Shown: positions 30,370 to 38,152 of the stretch, one piece after another
How the letters are laid out: each line of letters begins with the position of its first letter
Position numbering within the stretch: position 1 is the first letter of the stretch
Assembly (NCBI RefSeq): GCF_013408445.1
Contig: NZ_JACBZL010000001.1
Location: forward strand, 1,922,001-1,986,000
Origin: Corynebacterium tuberculostearicum
Lineage (GTDB): Bacteria; Actinomycetota; Actinomycetes; Mycobacteriales; Mycobacteriaceae
Direction: 5' to 3'
DNA: 64,000 nucleotides
Notes under the pieces: generated by a model
Seen by the model: the letters and a program-made list of their open reading frames with translations, nothing else
What the model was told of the DNA's origin: nothing
Database searches by the model: none
Translations under genes and position numbers: made by a program

Positions 30370-32964
30370 GTGGCTAAACTGCTTTATCGTCTTGGGCGCT
30401 GGTCTTTCCTCCATAAGTGGAAGGTCATCGTGGCATGGCTGCTGCTGCTCGCCGCCGTCGGCGGTGCCGCCGCCTTGCTGATGAAACCGATGACGAGCGA
30501 GTTCTCCATCAAGGGAACCCCGTCCATCGACGCCACCTACAAGACCATGGACCTCTTCCCAGAGGGCGGCAACCCTGCCAACTCGCCCTCGGTCAACGTG
30601 GTCTTCAAGGCTCCAGACGGCCAGAAGCTTTCTGATCCCGCCAACCGCGAGGCCATCGATGCCACCATCTCCTACCTCGAGGACAACCTAGAGATGGGCG
30701 ATACCACGCGCTTTGGCAACCCGCTTGAGGTCTCACCTCGCCTACAGGACCAGGTGATCCATCAGTTCACGGATATGGGGCTACCGGAAGCATCCGCCCG
30801 CGCGGATGCGGACAACCTCGCCATGGTCAATGATGACGAGACCATTGCCTATACCACCTTCAATTTCGACGCCGAATCGCCCTATAGCGTGGAACAGGCC
30901 GACAAAGACACCGTTACCGACGCAATGAATATTGCCCGCGACCGCGGCCTCACGGTAGAAGGCAATGGTGCCGGCTTTGGCGATGAAATCGCGGTCAATT
31001 CCACCTCTGAGATCATCGGCCTCGGCGTTGCCTTCATCGTGCTCATCTTTACCTTCGGCTCCCTGGTGGCCTCGGGTATGCCTTTGGTGTCCGCCGTCAT
31101 TGGCGTGGGACTAGGCGCGCTGGGCATGCTCATTGCCACCCACTGGATTGAGCTCAACAATATGACTCCGGTCCTGGCCATCATGATTGGCTTAGCCGTG
31201 GGCATCGACTACGCACTGTTCATTCTTTCGCGCTACCGTGCCGAGCGCCGCCGCATGGACGGGCCCGATGCCGCAGGCATGGCGGTGGGCACGGCGGGCT
31301 CCTCCGTGGTCTTTGCCGGCGCGACCGTCTTTACTGCGCTTTTTGCGCTCCTCATTGCGCGCATCGGCTTCCTGACGGCTATGGGCTTGGCCGCCGCCGG
31401 CACCGTCGCCATCGCAGTGTTGGTCTCGCTTACGCTCATCCCCGCGATGCTCGGCTTGCTGGGCGATAAGGCCTTCAATGGCCGCATCCCTGGCGTGGCC
31501 GGCAACCCGACCCGCAAGGGCAAGCGCCGCCGCGGCCCCACCATGGGCAACCGCTGGGTGCGCCTGGTTCAGAAGGTCCCCGGCCTGGCCATGGCGCTGG
31601 TTGTGCTCTCCCTGGGCGCGATGACCGCGCCGGTGCTCCACATGGAGCTCGCCCTTCCGGCCGATACCACTTCCAATCCCGATACCACCCAGCGCAAGGC
31701 CGCCGACATCATGTCCGAGGGCTTCGGCCCCGGCGTCAATGGCCCCTTCCTCGCCGTGGTCGACGCCCATACGGTCAACGCGGATGCCGGCGCCCTCGCC
31801 CCGCTTGTCGACGCCCAATCCCAGCCCGAACCAGCCCCTGCCCCCGAGGGCGCTGCACCAGAGGACGTTGCGCCGGAGGGCGGTGCGCCGGAGGACGCTG
31901 CCCCTGAGCAGCCGCAGCCGGACCAGCCCGAGCCCGAGGCCGAGGCCGAGCCGGAAATCGCCCCGGCCGCAGAGGTAGTAGACACCTCCGCAGACGCTGC
32001 CGACAATTCCTCGCCGGAGGATAAGGCCGCGCTCGCGTCCTTCCTGTACACCGCGGATCAGCTCAAGGGGCTGGGCGGCGTAAAGCACGCGCAGATCGTC
32101 GGCCTGAGCCAGGACCAGCGCGCCGCGCAGATCATGGTCACCCCAGAAACCGCGCCGACGGACGCCGCGACGGTCAACGTTGCACACGCGCTGCGCTCGG
32201 CCACCAGCGAGATCGAAGACGCCACCGGTACCGACATCGGCTTGACCGGCCTGACCGCCGTGCAGCTTGATATCACCGAGCGCCTCGAGGAAGCCATGGC
32301 GCCGTACCTGGCCATCGTTGTGGGCCTGGCCATCGTGCTACTGCTGTTGGTCTTCCGCTCCATCCTGGTGCCGCTGGTTGCGGGCCTGGGCTTCCTGCTG
32401 TCCGTCGGCGGCGCCTTCGGCCTGACCGTCCTGGTCTGGCAGGAAGGCCTGTGGAACCTGGTTCCCGCGCCGGGCCCGCTGATTTCCTTCATGCCCATCT
32501 TCCTCATCGGCGTGACCTTCGGCCTGGCGATGGATTACCAGGTCTTCCTCGTCACCCGCATGCGCGAGCACATTTCTCGCCACCCGGAGGGCACCGGCGG
32601 GCGATATAACGCCGTCGACGAGGCCACCATCACCGGCTTTACCCAAGGCGCCCGCGTGGTCACGGCCGCGGCCATTATTATGATTTCGGTCTTCGTGGCC
32701 TTTATTAACCAGCCGCTGCCCTTCATCCAGATCTTCGGCTTTGCCCTGGCCGCCGGCGTGCTTTTCGACGCCTTCTTTATCCGCATGACCCTCGTCCCTG
32801 CCACCATGTTCCTCATGGGCCGCGCGACGTGGTGGATGCCGAAGTGGCTGGCGAAGATTCTGCCCACCCTGGATATCGAAGGCACCGCCCTGGAAGAAGA
32901 ATGGGAAGCTAAACACGCCACCCCAGCCCCAACCCCTAGCCCTGCACACAAGGAAGAAGAGTAA
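30370..32964 (+). CDS. MmpL family RND transporter
   Basis: 864 residues in two homologous halves, each one helix, a large outer loop and five further helices. Hallmark motifs are GLAVGIDYALFILSRYR (helix 4 Asp-Tyr pair, first half) and GLAMDYQVFLVTRMRE (second half), matching the proton-relay residues of mycobacterial MmpL proteins. The second outer loop contains an 80-residue Pro/Glu/Ala-rich stretch (about residues 475-555; EPAPAPEG, PEGGAPEDAAPEQPQ). Likely exports a lipid or lipoglycan to the mycomembrane; substrate unknown, and MmpL3 identity is not claimed. Start is GTG 30370 with GAAGGTAC ahead. tgt follows 2 bp later. Confidence 0.88.
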   Translation: MAKLLYRLGRWSFLHKWKVIVAWLLLLAAVGGAAALLMKPMTSEFSIKGTPSIDATYKTMDLFPEGGNPANSPSVNVVFKAPDGQKLSDPANREAIDATISYLEDNLEMGDTTRFGNPLEVSPRLQDQVIHQFTDMGLPEASARADADNLAMVNDDETIAYTTFNFDAESPYSVEQADKDTVTDAMNIARDRGLTVEGNGAGFGDEIAVNSTSEIIGLGVAFIVLIFTFGSLVASGMPLVSAVIGVGLGALGMLIATHWIELNNMTPVLAIMIGLAVGIDYALFILSRYRAERRRMDGPDAAGMAVGTAGSSVVFAGATVFTALFALLIARIGFLTAMGLAAAGTVAIAVLVSLTLIPAMLGLLGDKAFNGRIPGVAGNPTRKGKRRRGPTMGNRWVRLVQKVPGLAMALVVLSLGAMTAPVLHMELALPADTTSNPDTTQRKAADIMSEGFGPGVNGPFLAVVDAHTVNADAGALAPLVDAQSQPEPAPAPEGAAPEDVAPEGGAPEDAAPEQPQPDQPEPEAEAEPEIAPAAEVVDTSADAADNSSPEDKAALASFLYTADQLKGLGGVKHAQIVGLSQDQRAAQIMVTPETAPTDAATVNVAHALRSATSEIEDATGTDIGLTGLTAVQLDITERLEEAMAPYLAIVVGLAIVLLLLVFRSILVPLVAGLGFLLSVGGAFGLTVLVWQEGLWNLVPAPGPLISFMPIFLIGVTFGLAMDYQVFLVTRMREHISRHPEGTGGRYNAVDEATITGFTQGARVVTAAAIIMISVFVAFINQPLPFIQIFGFALAAGVLFDAFFIRMTLVPATMFLMGRATWWMPKWLAKILPTLDIEGTALEEEWEAKHATPAPTPSPAHKEEE

Positions 32965-32966
32965 AG

Positions 32967-34211
32967 ATGGACTTGAGTTTCGACGTCGGCAAGCGCCTGC
33001 CCGAAGGCCCCGGTAAGCACGGCCGCAGCGGTGTCATCCACACCCCGCACGGTGATATCCAGACCCCGGCCTTCATCCCGGTGGCCACCAAAGCCACGGT
33101 CAAGACGCTGACCCCGGAACAGATTCGCTCTACCGGTGCGCAGGCCATCCTGTCGAATGCGTACCATCTCTACCTGCAGCCGGGCCACGATATCGTGGAT
33201 GAGGCTGGCGGCGTGGCCGAGTTTGAAAACTGGCACGGCCCGACCTACACCGACTCCGGCGGATTCCAGGTCATGTCGCTGGGCGTGGGCTTCAAAAAGG
33301 TCCTGGCGATGGACGTTGCGGATCTCAGCGATAAGGACATCCGCGCCGCCAAGAAGGAACGCATGGCGCAGGTGGACGAGGATGGCGTGGATTTTAAATC
33401 CGTCATCGACGGCTCCAAGCACCGCTTTACCCCCGAGAAGTCCATGCAGATCCAGCACGGGCTGGGCGCAGACATCATGTTTGCCTTCGACGAGCTGACC
33501 ACGCTGGTTGATACGCGCACCTATCAGGAAGAATCCGTCGCCCGCACGCACCGCTGGGCCAAGCGCTGCCTGGATGAGCACGATCGCCTCACCCGCGAGC
33601 GCGCCCACCGCCCAAAGCAGTCGCTGTGGGGCGTTGTTCAAGGCGCGCAGTACGAGGACCTGCGCCGCCAGGCCACCCGCGGCCTGCTCGACCTCGATCG
33701 CGCCGCACGCGAGGACGGCAAGCGCGGCTTTGGCGGCTTCGGCATCGGCGGCGCGCTGGAGAAGGAAAACCTGGGCACCATTGTCGGATGGGTCTGCGAT
33801 GATCTACCCGAGGACAAGCCGCGCCACCTGCTCGGCATCTCCGAGCCGGACGATATCTTTACCGCCGTCGAGGCCGGTGCCGATACCTTCGACTGCGTGG
33901 CGCCTACCCGCTTGGCGCGCCGCGGCGGCGTCTACACCCTTGACGGCCGCATGAACCTCACCAATGCGCGCTTCAAGCGGGATTTTGCCGGCGTGGACGA
34001 GGAATTCGGCGGCTACGTATCTGAGAATTACTCCCGCGCCTACCTGCACCACCTGCTCAAGGCGAAGGAATTCCTCGCCGGCACGCTGTGCACCATCCAC
34101 AATGTGGAGTTCATGATTCGCTTGGTGGATAATATCCGCGCCGCCATCGACGGCGGATATTACGAGGCCTACCGCGATGAATTCCTCGGCCGCTATTACG
34201 CCGGCAAATAG
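32967..34211 (+). CDS. tgt: tRNA-guanine transglycosylase, zinc-site and pocket variant
   Basis: 414 residues of the TGT barrel. Present are TDSGGFQVMSLG, FAFDEL (base-binding Asp), QGAQYEDLRR, and FDCVAPTR with the catalytic nucleophile Asp. Two departures stand out. Where bacterial TGTs carry the zinc cysteines CDCYTC before NYSRAYLHH, this protein has FGGYVS, so three of four ligands are gone; the histidine in TIHN remains. The recognition loop normally GGLAVGE reads GGALEKE, changing the Val that accommodates preQ1. Next genes are yhhQ and gluQ, so a queuosine role is likely, with substrate queuine, preQ1 or something else. Start ATG 32967. Confidence 0.88.
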   Translation: MDLSFDVGKRLPEGPGKHGRSGVIHTPHGDIQTPAFIPVATKATVKTLTPEQIRSTGAQAILSNAYHLYLQPGHDIVDEAGGVAEFENWHGPTYTDSGGFQVMSLGVGFKKVLAMDVADLSDKDIRAAKKERMAQVDEDGVDFKSVIDGSKHRFTPEKSMQIQHGLGADIMFAFDELTTLVDTRTYQEESVARTHRWAKRCLDEHDRLTRERAHRPKQSLWGVVQGAQYEDLRRQATRGLLDLDRAAREDGKRGFGGFGIGGALEKENLGTIVGWVCDDLPEDKPRHLLGISEPDDIFTAVEAGADTFDCVAPTRLARRGGVYTLDGRMNLTNARFKRDFAGVDEEFGGYVSENYSRAYLHHLLKAKEFLAGTLCTIHNVEFMIRLVDNIRAAIDGGYYEAYRDEFLGRYYAGK

Positions 34212-34879
34212 TCCTCGCGCTTCTTCACCCACTTAATGACCGCGGCCGTCACCGGCAGCATGACGGCCTCCATCAGGGTCTTCCACACGAAGCCCACGAT
34301 GACGTAGTTAATAAACCCGCCCACGGTGTCCACGCCGATGACCGGCGCGGCGATGGCGCAAAACAACAGCGTATCGCCGAATTCGCCCACCACGGTGGAG
34401 GCGATGAGGCGCGCAAAGAGGCCCTTTTCGCCGGAGCGCTTCTTCATCGCGGTCAGCGTCCAGGCGTTGAGGAGCTGGCCCACTAGGTAGCCGGCCAGCG
34501 AAGCGGCCAGGATCTGCGGCATCAGGCCGAGCGTGGCGGCGAAGGCCTCCTGGCCCTCGTAGAAATCGGCCGCCGGCAGCCAGATGGCGATATAGAAGCA
34601 CACGGCCGCCAGGATGGCCATCGCAAAGCCGATGTAGACCGCGCGCCGGGTGGATTTGAAGCCATAGCACTCCGAGAGCACGTCGCCGACGATATAGGCC
34701 AGCGGGAAGAGGAAGAAGGCGCCGTCGGTCACCAGCGGGCCGAGCTGGACGCCCTTGGTGGCGTTGATATTAGAAATCAGGAAGGTCACCACAAACACGG
34801 TGACCAGCCAGGGGTAGAGGGTGGAGCGGACGGGAATGAAGCGCACCTCAGCGCCGTTCGATTTTTCCATGCCCGCCAT
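34196..34879 (-). CDS. yhhQ: Queuosine precursor transporter (YhhQ/VUT family)
   Basis: About 227 residues, six predicted helices. Family motifs include TFLISNINATKGVQLG, FPLAYIVGDVLSECYGF, AGYLVGQLLNAWTL, ASTVVGEFGDTLLF and the C-terminal FVWKTLMEAVMLPVTA. YhhQ imports preQ0/preQ1 (or queuine in some species). It overlaps tgt convergently by 16 bp and is divergent from gluQ, placing all three Q genes together. ATG 34879 and ATG 34870 are both possible starts. No queuosine synthesis genes are seen here, consistent with salvage. Confidence 0.9.
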   Translation of the reverse strand: MAGMEKSNGAEVRFIPVRSTLYPWLVTVFVVTFLISNINATKGVQLGPLVTDGAFFLFPLAYIVGDVLSECYGFKSTRRAVYIGFAMAILAAVCFYIAIWLPAADFYEGQEAFAATLGLMPQILAASLAGYLVGQLLNAWTLTAMKKRSGEKGLFARLIASTVVGEFGDTLLFCAIAAPVIGVDTVGGFINYVIVGFVWKTLMEAVMLPVTAAVIKWVKKREDYLPA

Positions 34880-34903
34880 TGTGCCAGCCCGTAGACTGTG
34901 GGC

Positions 34904-35797
34904 ATGAATTCCGCGACCACCGGCGCCGGCCGTTACGCGCCAAGCCCCTCGGGCGATCTGCACTTTGGAAACCTCCGCACGGCGCTTCTGGCGTGGCTTT
35001 TCGCCCGGTCGACGGGCAGGCGCTTTGTGGTGCGCGTGGAGGACATCGATAAGCAGCGCTCCTCCCAGGAGTCGGCCGAGCGCCAGCTTGCGGACCTGCG
35101 CGCGCTCGGGCTGGACTGGGACGGCGAGGTCATCTACCAGCACGATCGCGACGCCGCCTATGAGCAGGCCCTAGCCCAGCTGCCCACTTACGAGTGTTAT
35201 TGCTCCCGTAAAGACATTCGCGAGGCCTCCCGCGCCCCGCACGCCATTCCCGGCCAATATCCGGGCACCTGCCGCAACCTCACCGAAGACCAGCGCGCGG
35301 CCAAGCGCGCCGAGCTTGCGGCCCAGAATCGTCAACCTGCCCTTCGCCTGCTTGCCGACGTCCCCACCTTCACCATCCACGACGCCCTCCACGGCACCTA
35401 TACGGGCGACGTGGATGACTTCATCCTGCGCCGCGGCGGCCAAGACACCGGCTGGGCCTATAACCTGGCCGTCGTCGTCGATGATGCCTACCAAGGCATC
35501 GACCAAGTGGTCCGCGGCGATGATCTGCTCTCCTCCGCGCCGCGCCAGGCCTATCTCGCCTCGCTGCTCGGCATCGAACCGCCGGAGTATATCCACGTCC
35601 CGCTCGTGCTCAATGCATCCGGCGAGCGCCTGGCCAAGCGCGATGGGGCGGTGACCATGCGGGAGATGGGAGAGGAGGGGGACGTCGTCAAGCAGCTGGC
35701 GGCCTCGCTGGGGTACGAAGCCCATAGTGCCGCGGAGCTGCTCGCGCAATTTGCGCCCGATCGACTCAGCCCTGAGCCATATATCTGGCGCGGGTAA
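34904..35797 (+). CDS. gluQ: Glutamyl-Q tRNA(Asp) synthetase (GluQRS)
   Basis: 297 residues, the catalytic half of GluRS without an anticodon-binding domain. The HIGH-type motif is in [18 protein letters not shown]; the KMSKS-like loop is LAKRDGA. The zinc site is retained: CYC, later Y and C (QYPGTC). GluQRS glutamylates the queuosine base of tRNA-Asp, so it makes sense only where queuosine is present; the neighbouring tgt and yhhQ support that. ATG 34904 is used; GTG 34898 lies two codons upstream. Confidence 0.92.
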   Translation: MNSATTGAGRYAPSPSGDLHFGNLRTALLAWLFARSTGRRFVVRVEDIDKQRSSQESAERQLADLRALGLDWDGEVIYQHDRDAAYEQALAQLPTYECYCSRKDIREASRAPHAIPGQYPGTCRNLTEDQRAAKRAELAAQNRQPALRLLADVPTFTIHDALHGTYTGDVDDFILRRGGQDTGWAYNLAVVVDDAYQGIDQVVRGDDLLSSAPRQAYLASLLGIEPPEYIHVPLVLNASGERLAKRDGAVTMREMGEEGDVVKQLAASLGYEAHSAAELLAQFAPDRLSPEPYIWRG

Positions 35798-35808
35798 AAT
35801 CTGGGCCC

Positions 35809-37389
35809 ATGGAAGTTCTACTGGTGCTCATTGGGCTCATGCTGCTGACCGTGTTCGTCGTCGCCATCGGTGACAAGATTGGGCTGCCGTGGCCGGCCCT
35901 GCTGACGATTATTACCGCCTGCGCGGTCTTCGTGCCCGGCCTGCCCCAGTTCGAGCCGCCCACCGAACTCATCCTGCCCATCTTCCTGCCGCCGCTGCTG
36001 TGGGCGCTGGCCCGGCGCACCTCGTGGGGTGTGATCCGCGAACAATGGGTGACTATCTTGAGCCTGTCCGTGCTGCTGGTGGTCGCCACCACGCTGGCCG
36101 TAGGTTTTACGGCCTATGCCTTCCTGCCGGGTATCAGCCTGGCCGCGGCCATTCTCATCGGTGCGGCCATCGCCCCGCCGGACCCCGTCGCCGTTGATGC
36201 CGTGGCCGAGCCCGCCGGCATCCCGCGCCGCATCATCACCACCTTGCAGACCGAGGGCTTGTTTAACGACGCCGCCTCTATCGTCGCCTTCAATCTCGCG
36301 CTGACGGCCGTAACCCAAGGCGATGAGCTCTCCTTTGGCGGCGGCGTGCTCAACTTCTTCTACTCCGCATTCGTCGCGGGCGGCCTCGGCTGGGGCGTCG
36401 GCCGGCTGGTGGCGCTGTTTATCACCCACGTCCACGACGTCACTGCGCGCAACGCGCTGACCTGGGTGACGCCGTTTGCGGTCTACCTCATCTCGGAGGA
36501 ACTCGGCGCCTCCGGTGTTATCGCCGTGGTCATCGCGGCCGTGGAGCTTAATTCCCGCGCCGATATCCAGGCCGAGGACCGCCTGTCCGGCCAGTCCTTC
36601 TGGGAGACCATCGAGCTGCTCTTTACCGGCGTCGCCTTCGGGCTCATTGGCCTGACGGTCAATACCGCCATCGGCGAAGTGGGATCGGACCTGTGGCATT
36701 CCGTGGTGGTAGGCGTCATCTTGTCCCTCGTGGCCTTCGTCGTCCGCTTGGTGTGGATGTACATCTATTACCGCATCAACGTCTCCCGCGGCCGCCCGCG
36801 CGTGGCGCCGTTGCGCTTGCAGGAGGTGCTGTTGATGACGTGGTCCGGTATGCGCGGCCTCGTCACCCTAGCGCTGGTTTTGTCCATCCCGGCCGGCGTG
36901 TTCAGCTTCCACCACGAGCTCGCGGTCATTGCGCTGACCGTCTTATTGGTCACGATGGTGGTGCCCGGCTTGCTGTTGCCGTGGCTCATGGAGCGCCTCG
37001 ATCTCACGGAGGCTTCCCAGATTGCCAGCGATAAAATGCGCGCCGCCGTTGTGGCCCGCGCGCGTGCGGCCAGCATCGAGGCCCTGTCGCACTTCCGGCC
37101 GGACGGCCACATTACTGCCGACGCCGAGAAGGTCGACCCCGAAATTTCCGCCAACGTGATTCAGTGGTTCGAGGACAGGCTGGGCGATGGCGGGGATGTT
37201 TCCGATGACTCCCGCAAGCAGCGCGCCTGGCAGGCCCGCCACGTGGCTCTGGAGGCCCGCCGGACCGCTTTGGCGGCGGCGCAGGAGGAGCTGCTACGCA
37301 TGCGCGGCGATCGGGCTTATAACCCGGCCATTGTGGACGAGGTGCTCGAGGAGATTGACCGCATGGTTCTAGGCGCCAAGCGCCACTAG
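35809..37389 (+). CDS. CPA1 family Na+(K+)/H+ antiporter
   Basis: 526 residues, about 12 helices followed by a cytoplasmic tail of 120 residues rich in charged helices. The monovalent cation/proton antiporter pattern is clear: LPPLLWALARRTSW, GAAIAPPDPVAVDAVAE (unwound helix with Asp), TEGLFNDAASIVAF (ND motif, ion-binding Asp), and GMRGLVTLALVLSIP. The group is YjcE/NhaP-like. ATG 35809 starts 12 bp after gluQ. Function is pH and sodium homeostasis at the inner membrane. Confidence 0.9.
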   Translation: MEVLLVLIGLMLLTVFVVAIGDKIGLPWPALLTIITACAVFVPGLPQFEPPTELILPIFLPPLLWALARRTSWGVIREQWVTILSLSVLLVVATTLAVGFTAYAFLPGISLAAAILIGAAIAPPDPVAVDAVAEPAGIPRRIITTLQTEGLFNDAASIVAFNLALTAVTQGDELSFGGGVLNFFYSAFVAGGLGWGVGRLVALFITHVHDVTARNALTWVTPFAVYLISEELGASGVIAVVIAAVELNSRADIQAEDRLSGQSFWETIELLFTGVAFGLIGLTVNTAIGEVGSDLWHSVVVGVILSLVAFVVRLVWMYIYYRINVSRGRPRVAPLRLQEVLLMTWSGMRGLVTLALVLSIPAGVFSFHHELAVIALTVLLVTMVVPGLLLPWLMERLDLTEASQIASDKMRAAVVARARAASIEALSHFRPDGHITADAEKVDPEISANVIQWFEDRLGDGGDVSDDSRKQRAWQARHVALEARRTALAAAQEELLRMRGDRAYNPAIVDEVLEEIDRMVLGAKRH

Positions 37390-37399
37390 GCTGGGCGGC

Positions 37400-37735
37400 A
37401 TGGATCCCTTCGATTATGCGCAGCTTGAGGACGCGCTGGATTACCTCTACGACTTCCTCGACCAGGACCTAGCGGACCGCGTGCGCGCCGAGCGCGAATA
37501 TGTTCCGGCCGGGCTGGAGGGCCTGCTTGCCGACGACTCCCTCGACGACTACGTCTGGCTCTGGATCAAAGACCCAGGCCCGAATGGCTTCCGGCAATAC
37601 CTGCGCGATGGGGGCTATTCCGAGGCCGAGGTCTCCCAGGCATTCCTCGCAGCGCGCACCGAGTGGGGGATGAATACGCCGCCGCACGTCGCGTGGTTGA
37701 AGGCGGATGGCTACGAGCCACCGGTCATCGATTAG
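37400..37735 (+). CDS. Small acidic hypothetical protein
   Basis: 111 residues, soluble and acidic, with DYAQLEDALDYLYDFLDQDL at the start and YSEAEVSQAFLAARTEWGMN near the end. Family not recognised. It directly follows the antiporter gene (10 bp). A second, diverged copy of its C-terminal third survives fused to a transposase fragment at 37820-38143, so it was once a tandem pair. Confidence 0.65.
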   Translation: MDPFDYAQLEDALDYLYDFLDQDLADRVRAEREYVPAGLEGLLADDSLDDYVWLWIKDPGPNGFRQYLRDGGYSEAEVSQAFLAARTEWGMNTPPHVAWLKADGYEPPVID

Positions 37736-37744
37736 GGGAGAGGG

Positions 37745-37757
37745 GCGTCGGCAAGCG
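37745..37757 (+). repeat. Copy of a 13-mer repeated seven times in the window
   Basis: GCGTCGGCAAGCG, the only copy clearly outside genes. Others at 7970, 46557, 52371, 53807 and 57557 (plus) and 42228-42240 (minus orientation). Near copies lie at about 32979, 42605, 48809 and 60903. Confidence 0.7.
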
Positions 37758-37819
37758 CGGCCGCGCGCCCGTATACAACAAAAATACCGGCTTCGTTGCT
37801 ATGCAACAGCAACTGCACT

Positions 37820-38143
37820 ATGGCCATAGTCAAAGCTGTACGCCATCCAGGTCGCAGTTCGTCAAAGGTCGCTAAGCAATGCGGTATTTCCCGGCAGCGC
37901 GTCCATCAGGTTCTCAACGCTTTTGATGCTGGTGGCATGAAAGCCGTTGCGCTGAAATCGCGTGCCTCGCATACTCATCCGCAGGCCATGCCAGATAAGT
38001 TGCGGGCAGAAATTGTTACTATCCGTCGTCAACTGACGTGGCCCACGCCTTCCTGGCTCGCCCGTACGGAATGGGAGATGAATGCCCCACCGCATGTCGA
38101 GTGGCTCAAAGAGGACGGCGTGGAGCCGCCCGTCTTTAACTAG
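37820..38143 (+). pseudogene. Chimeric remnant: IS481-type transposase N-terminus fused to a truncated paralogue
   Basis: The first 70 residues (MAIVKAVRHPGRSSSKVAKQ, then CGISRQRVHQVLNAF) are a helix-turn-helix transposase N-terminus unlike the intact IS at 23.9 kb. The frame then runs into about 30 residues, ARTEWEMNAPPHVEWLKEDG, that match the end of the preceding gene (ARTEWGMNTPPHVAWLKADG). DNA identity between the two ends is only moderate, so this is an old tandem paralogue whose 5' part was replaced by an IS fragment. A short inverted repeat, GTTGC-TAT-GCAAC, lies upstream at about 37795. Possibly not translated. Confidence 0.75.
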
Positions 38144-38152
38144 TGTTTACGC

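Noticed and set aside
31192..32187. 331-codon minus frame inside the mmpL gene
   Set aside because: Gly/Arg/His-rich shadow of the Pro/Glu-rich region.
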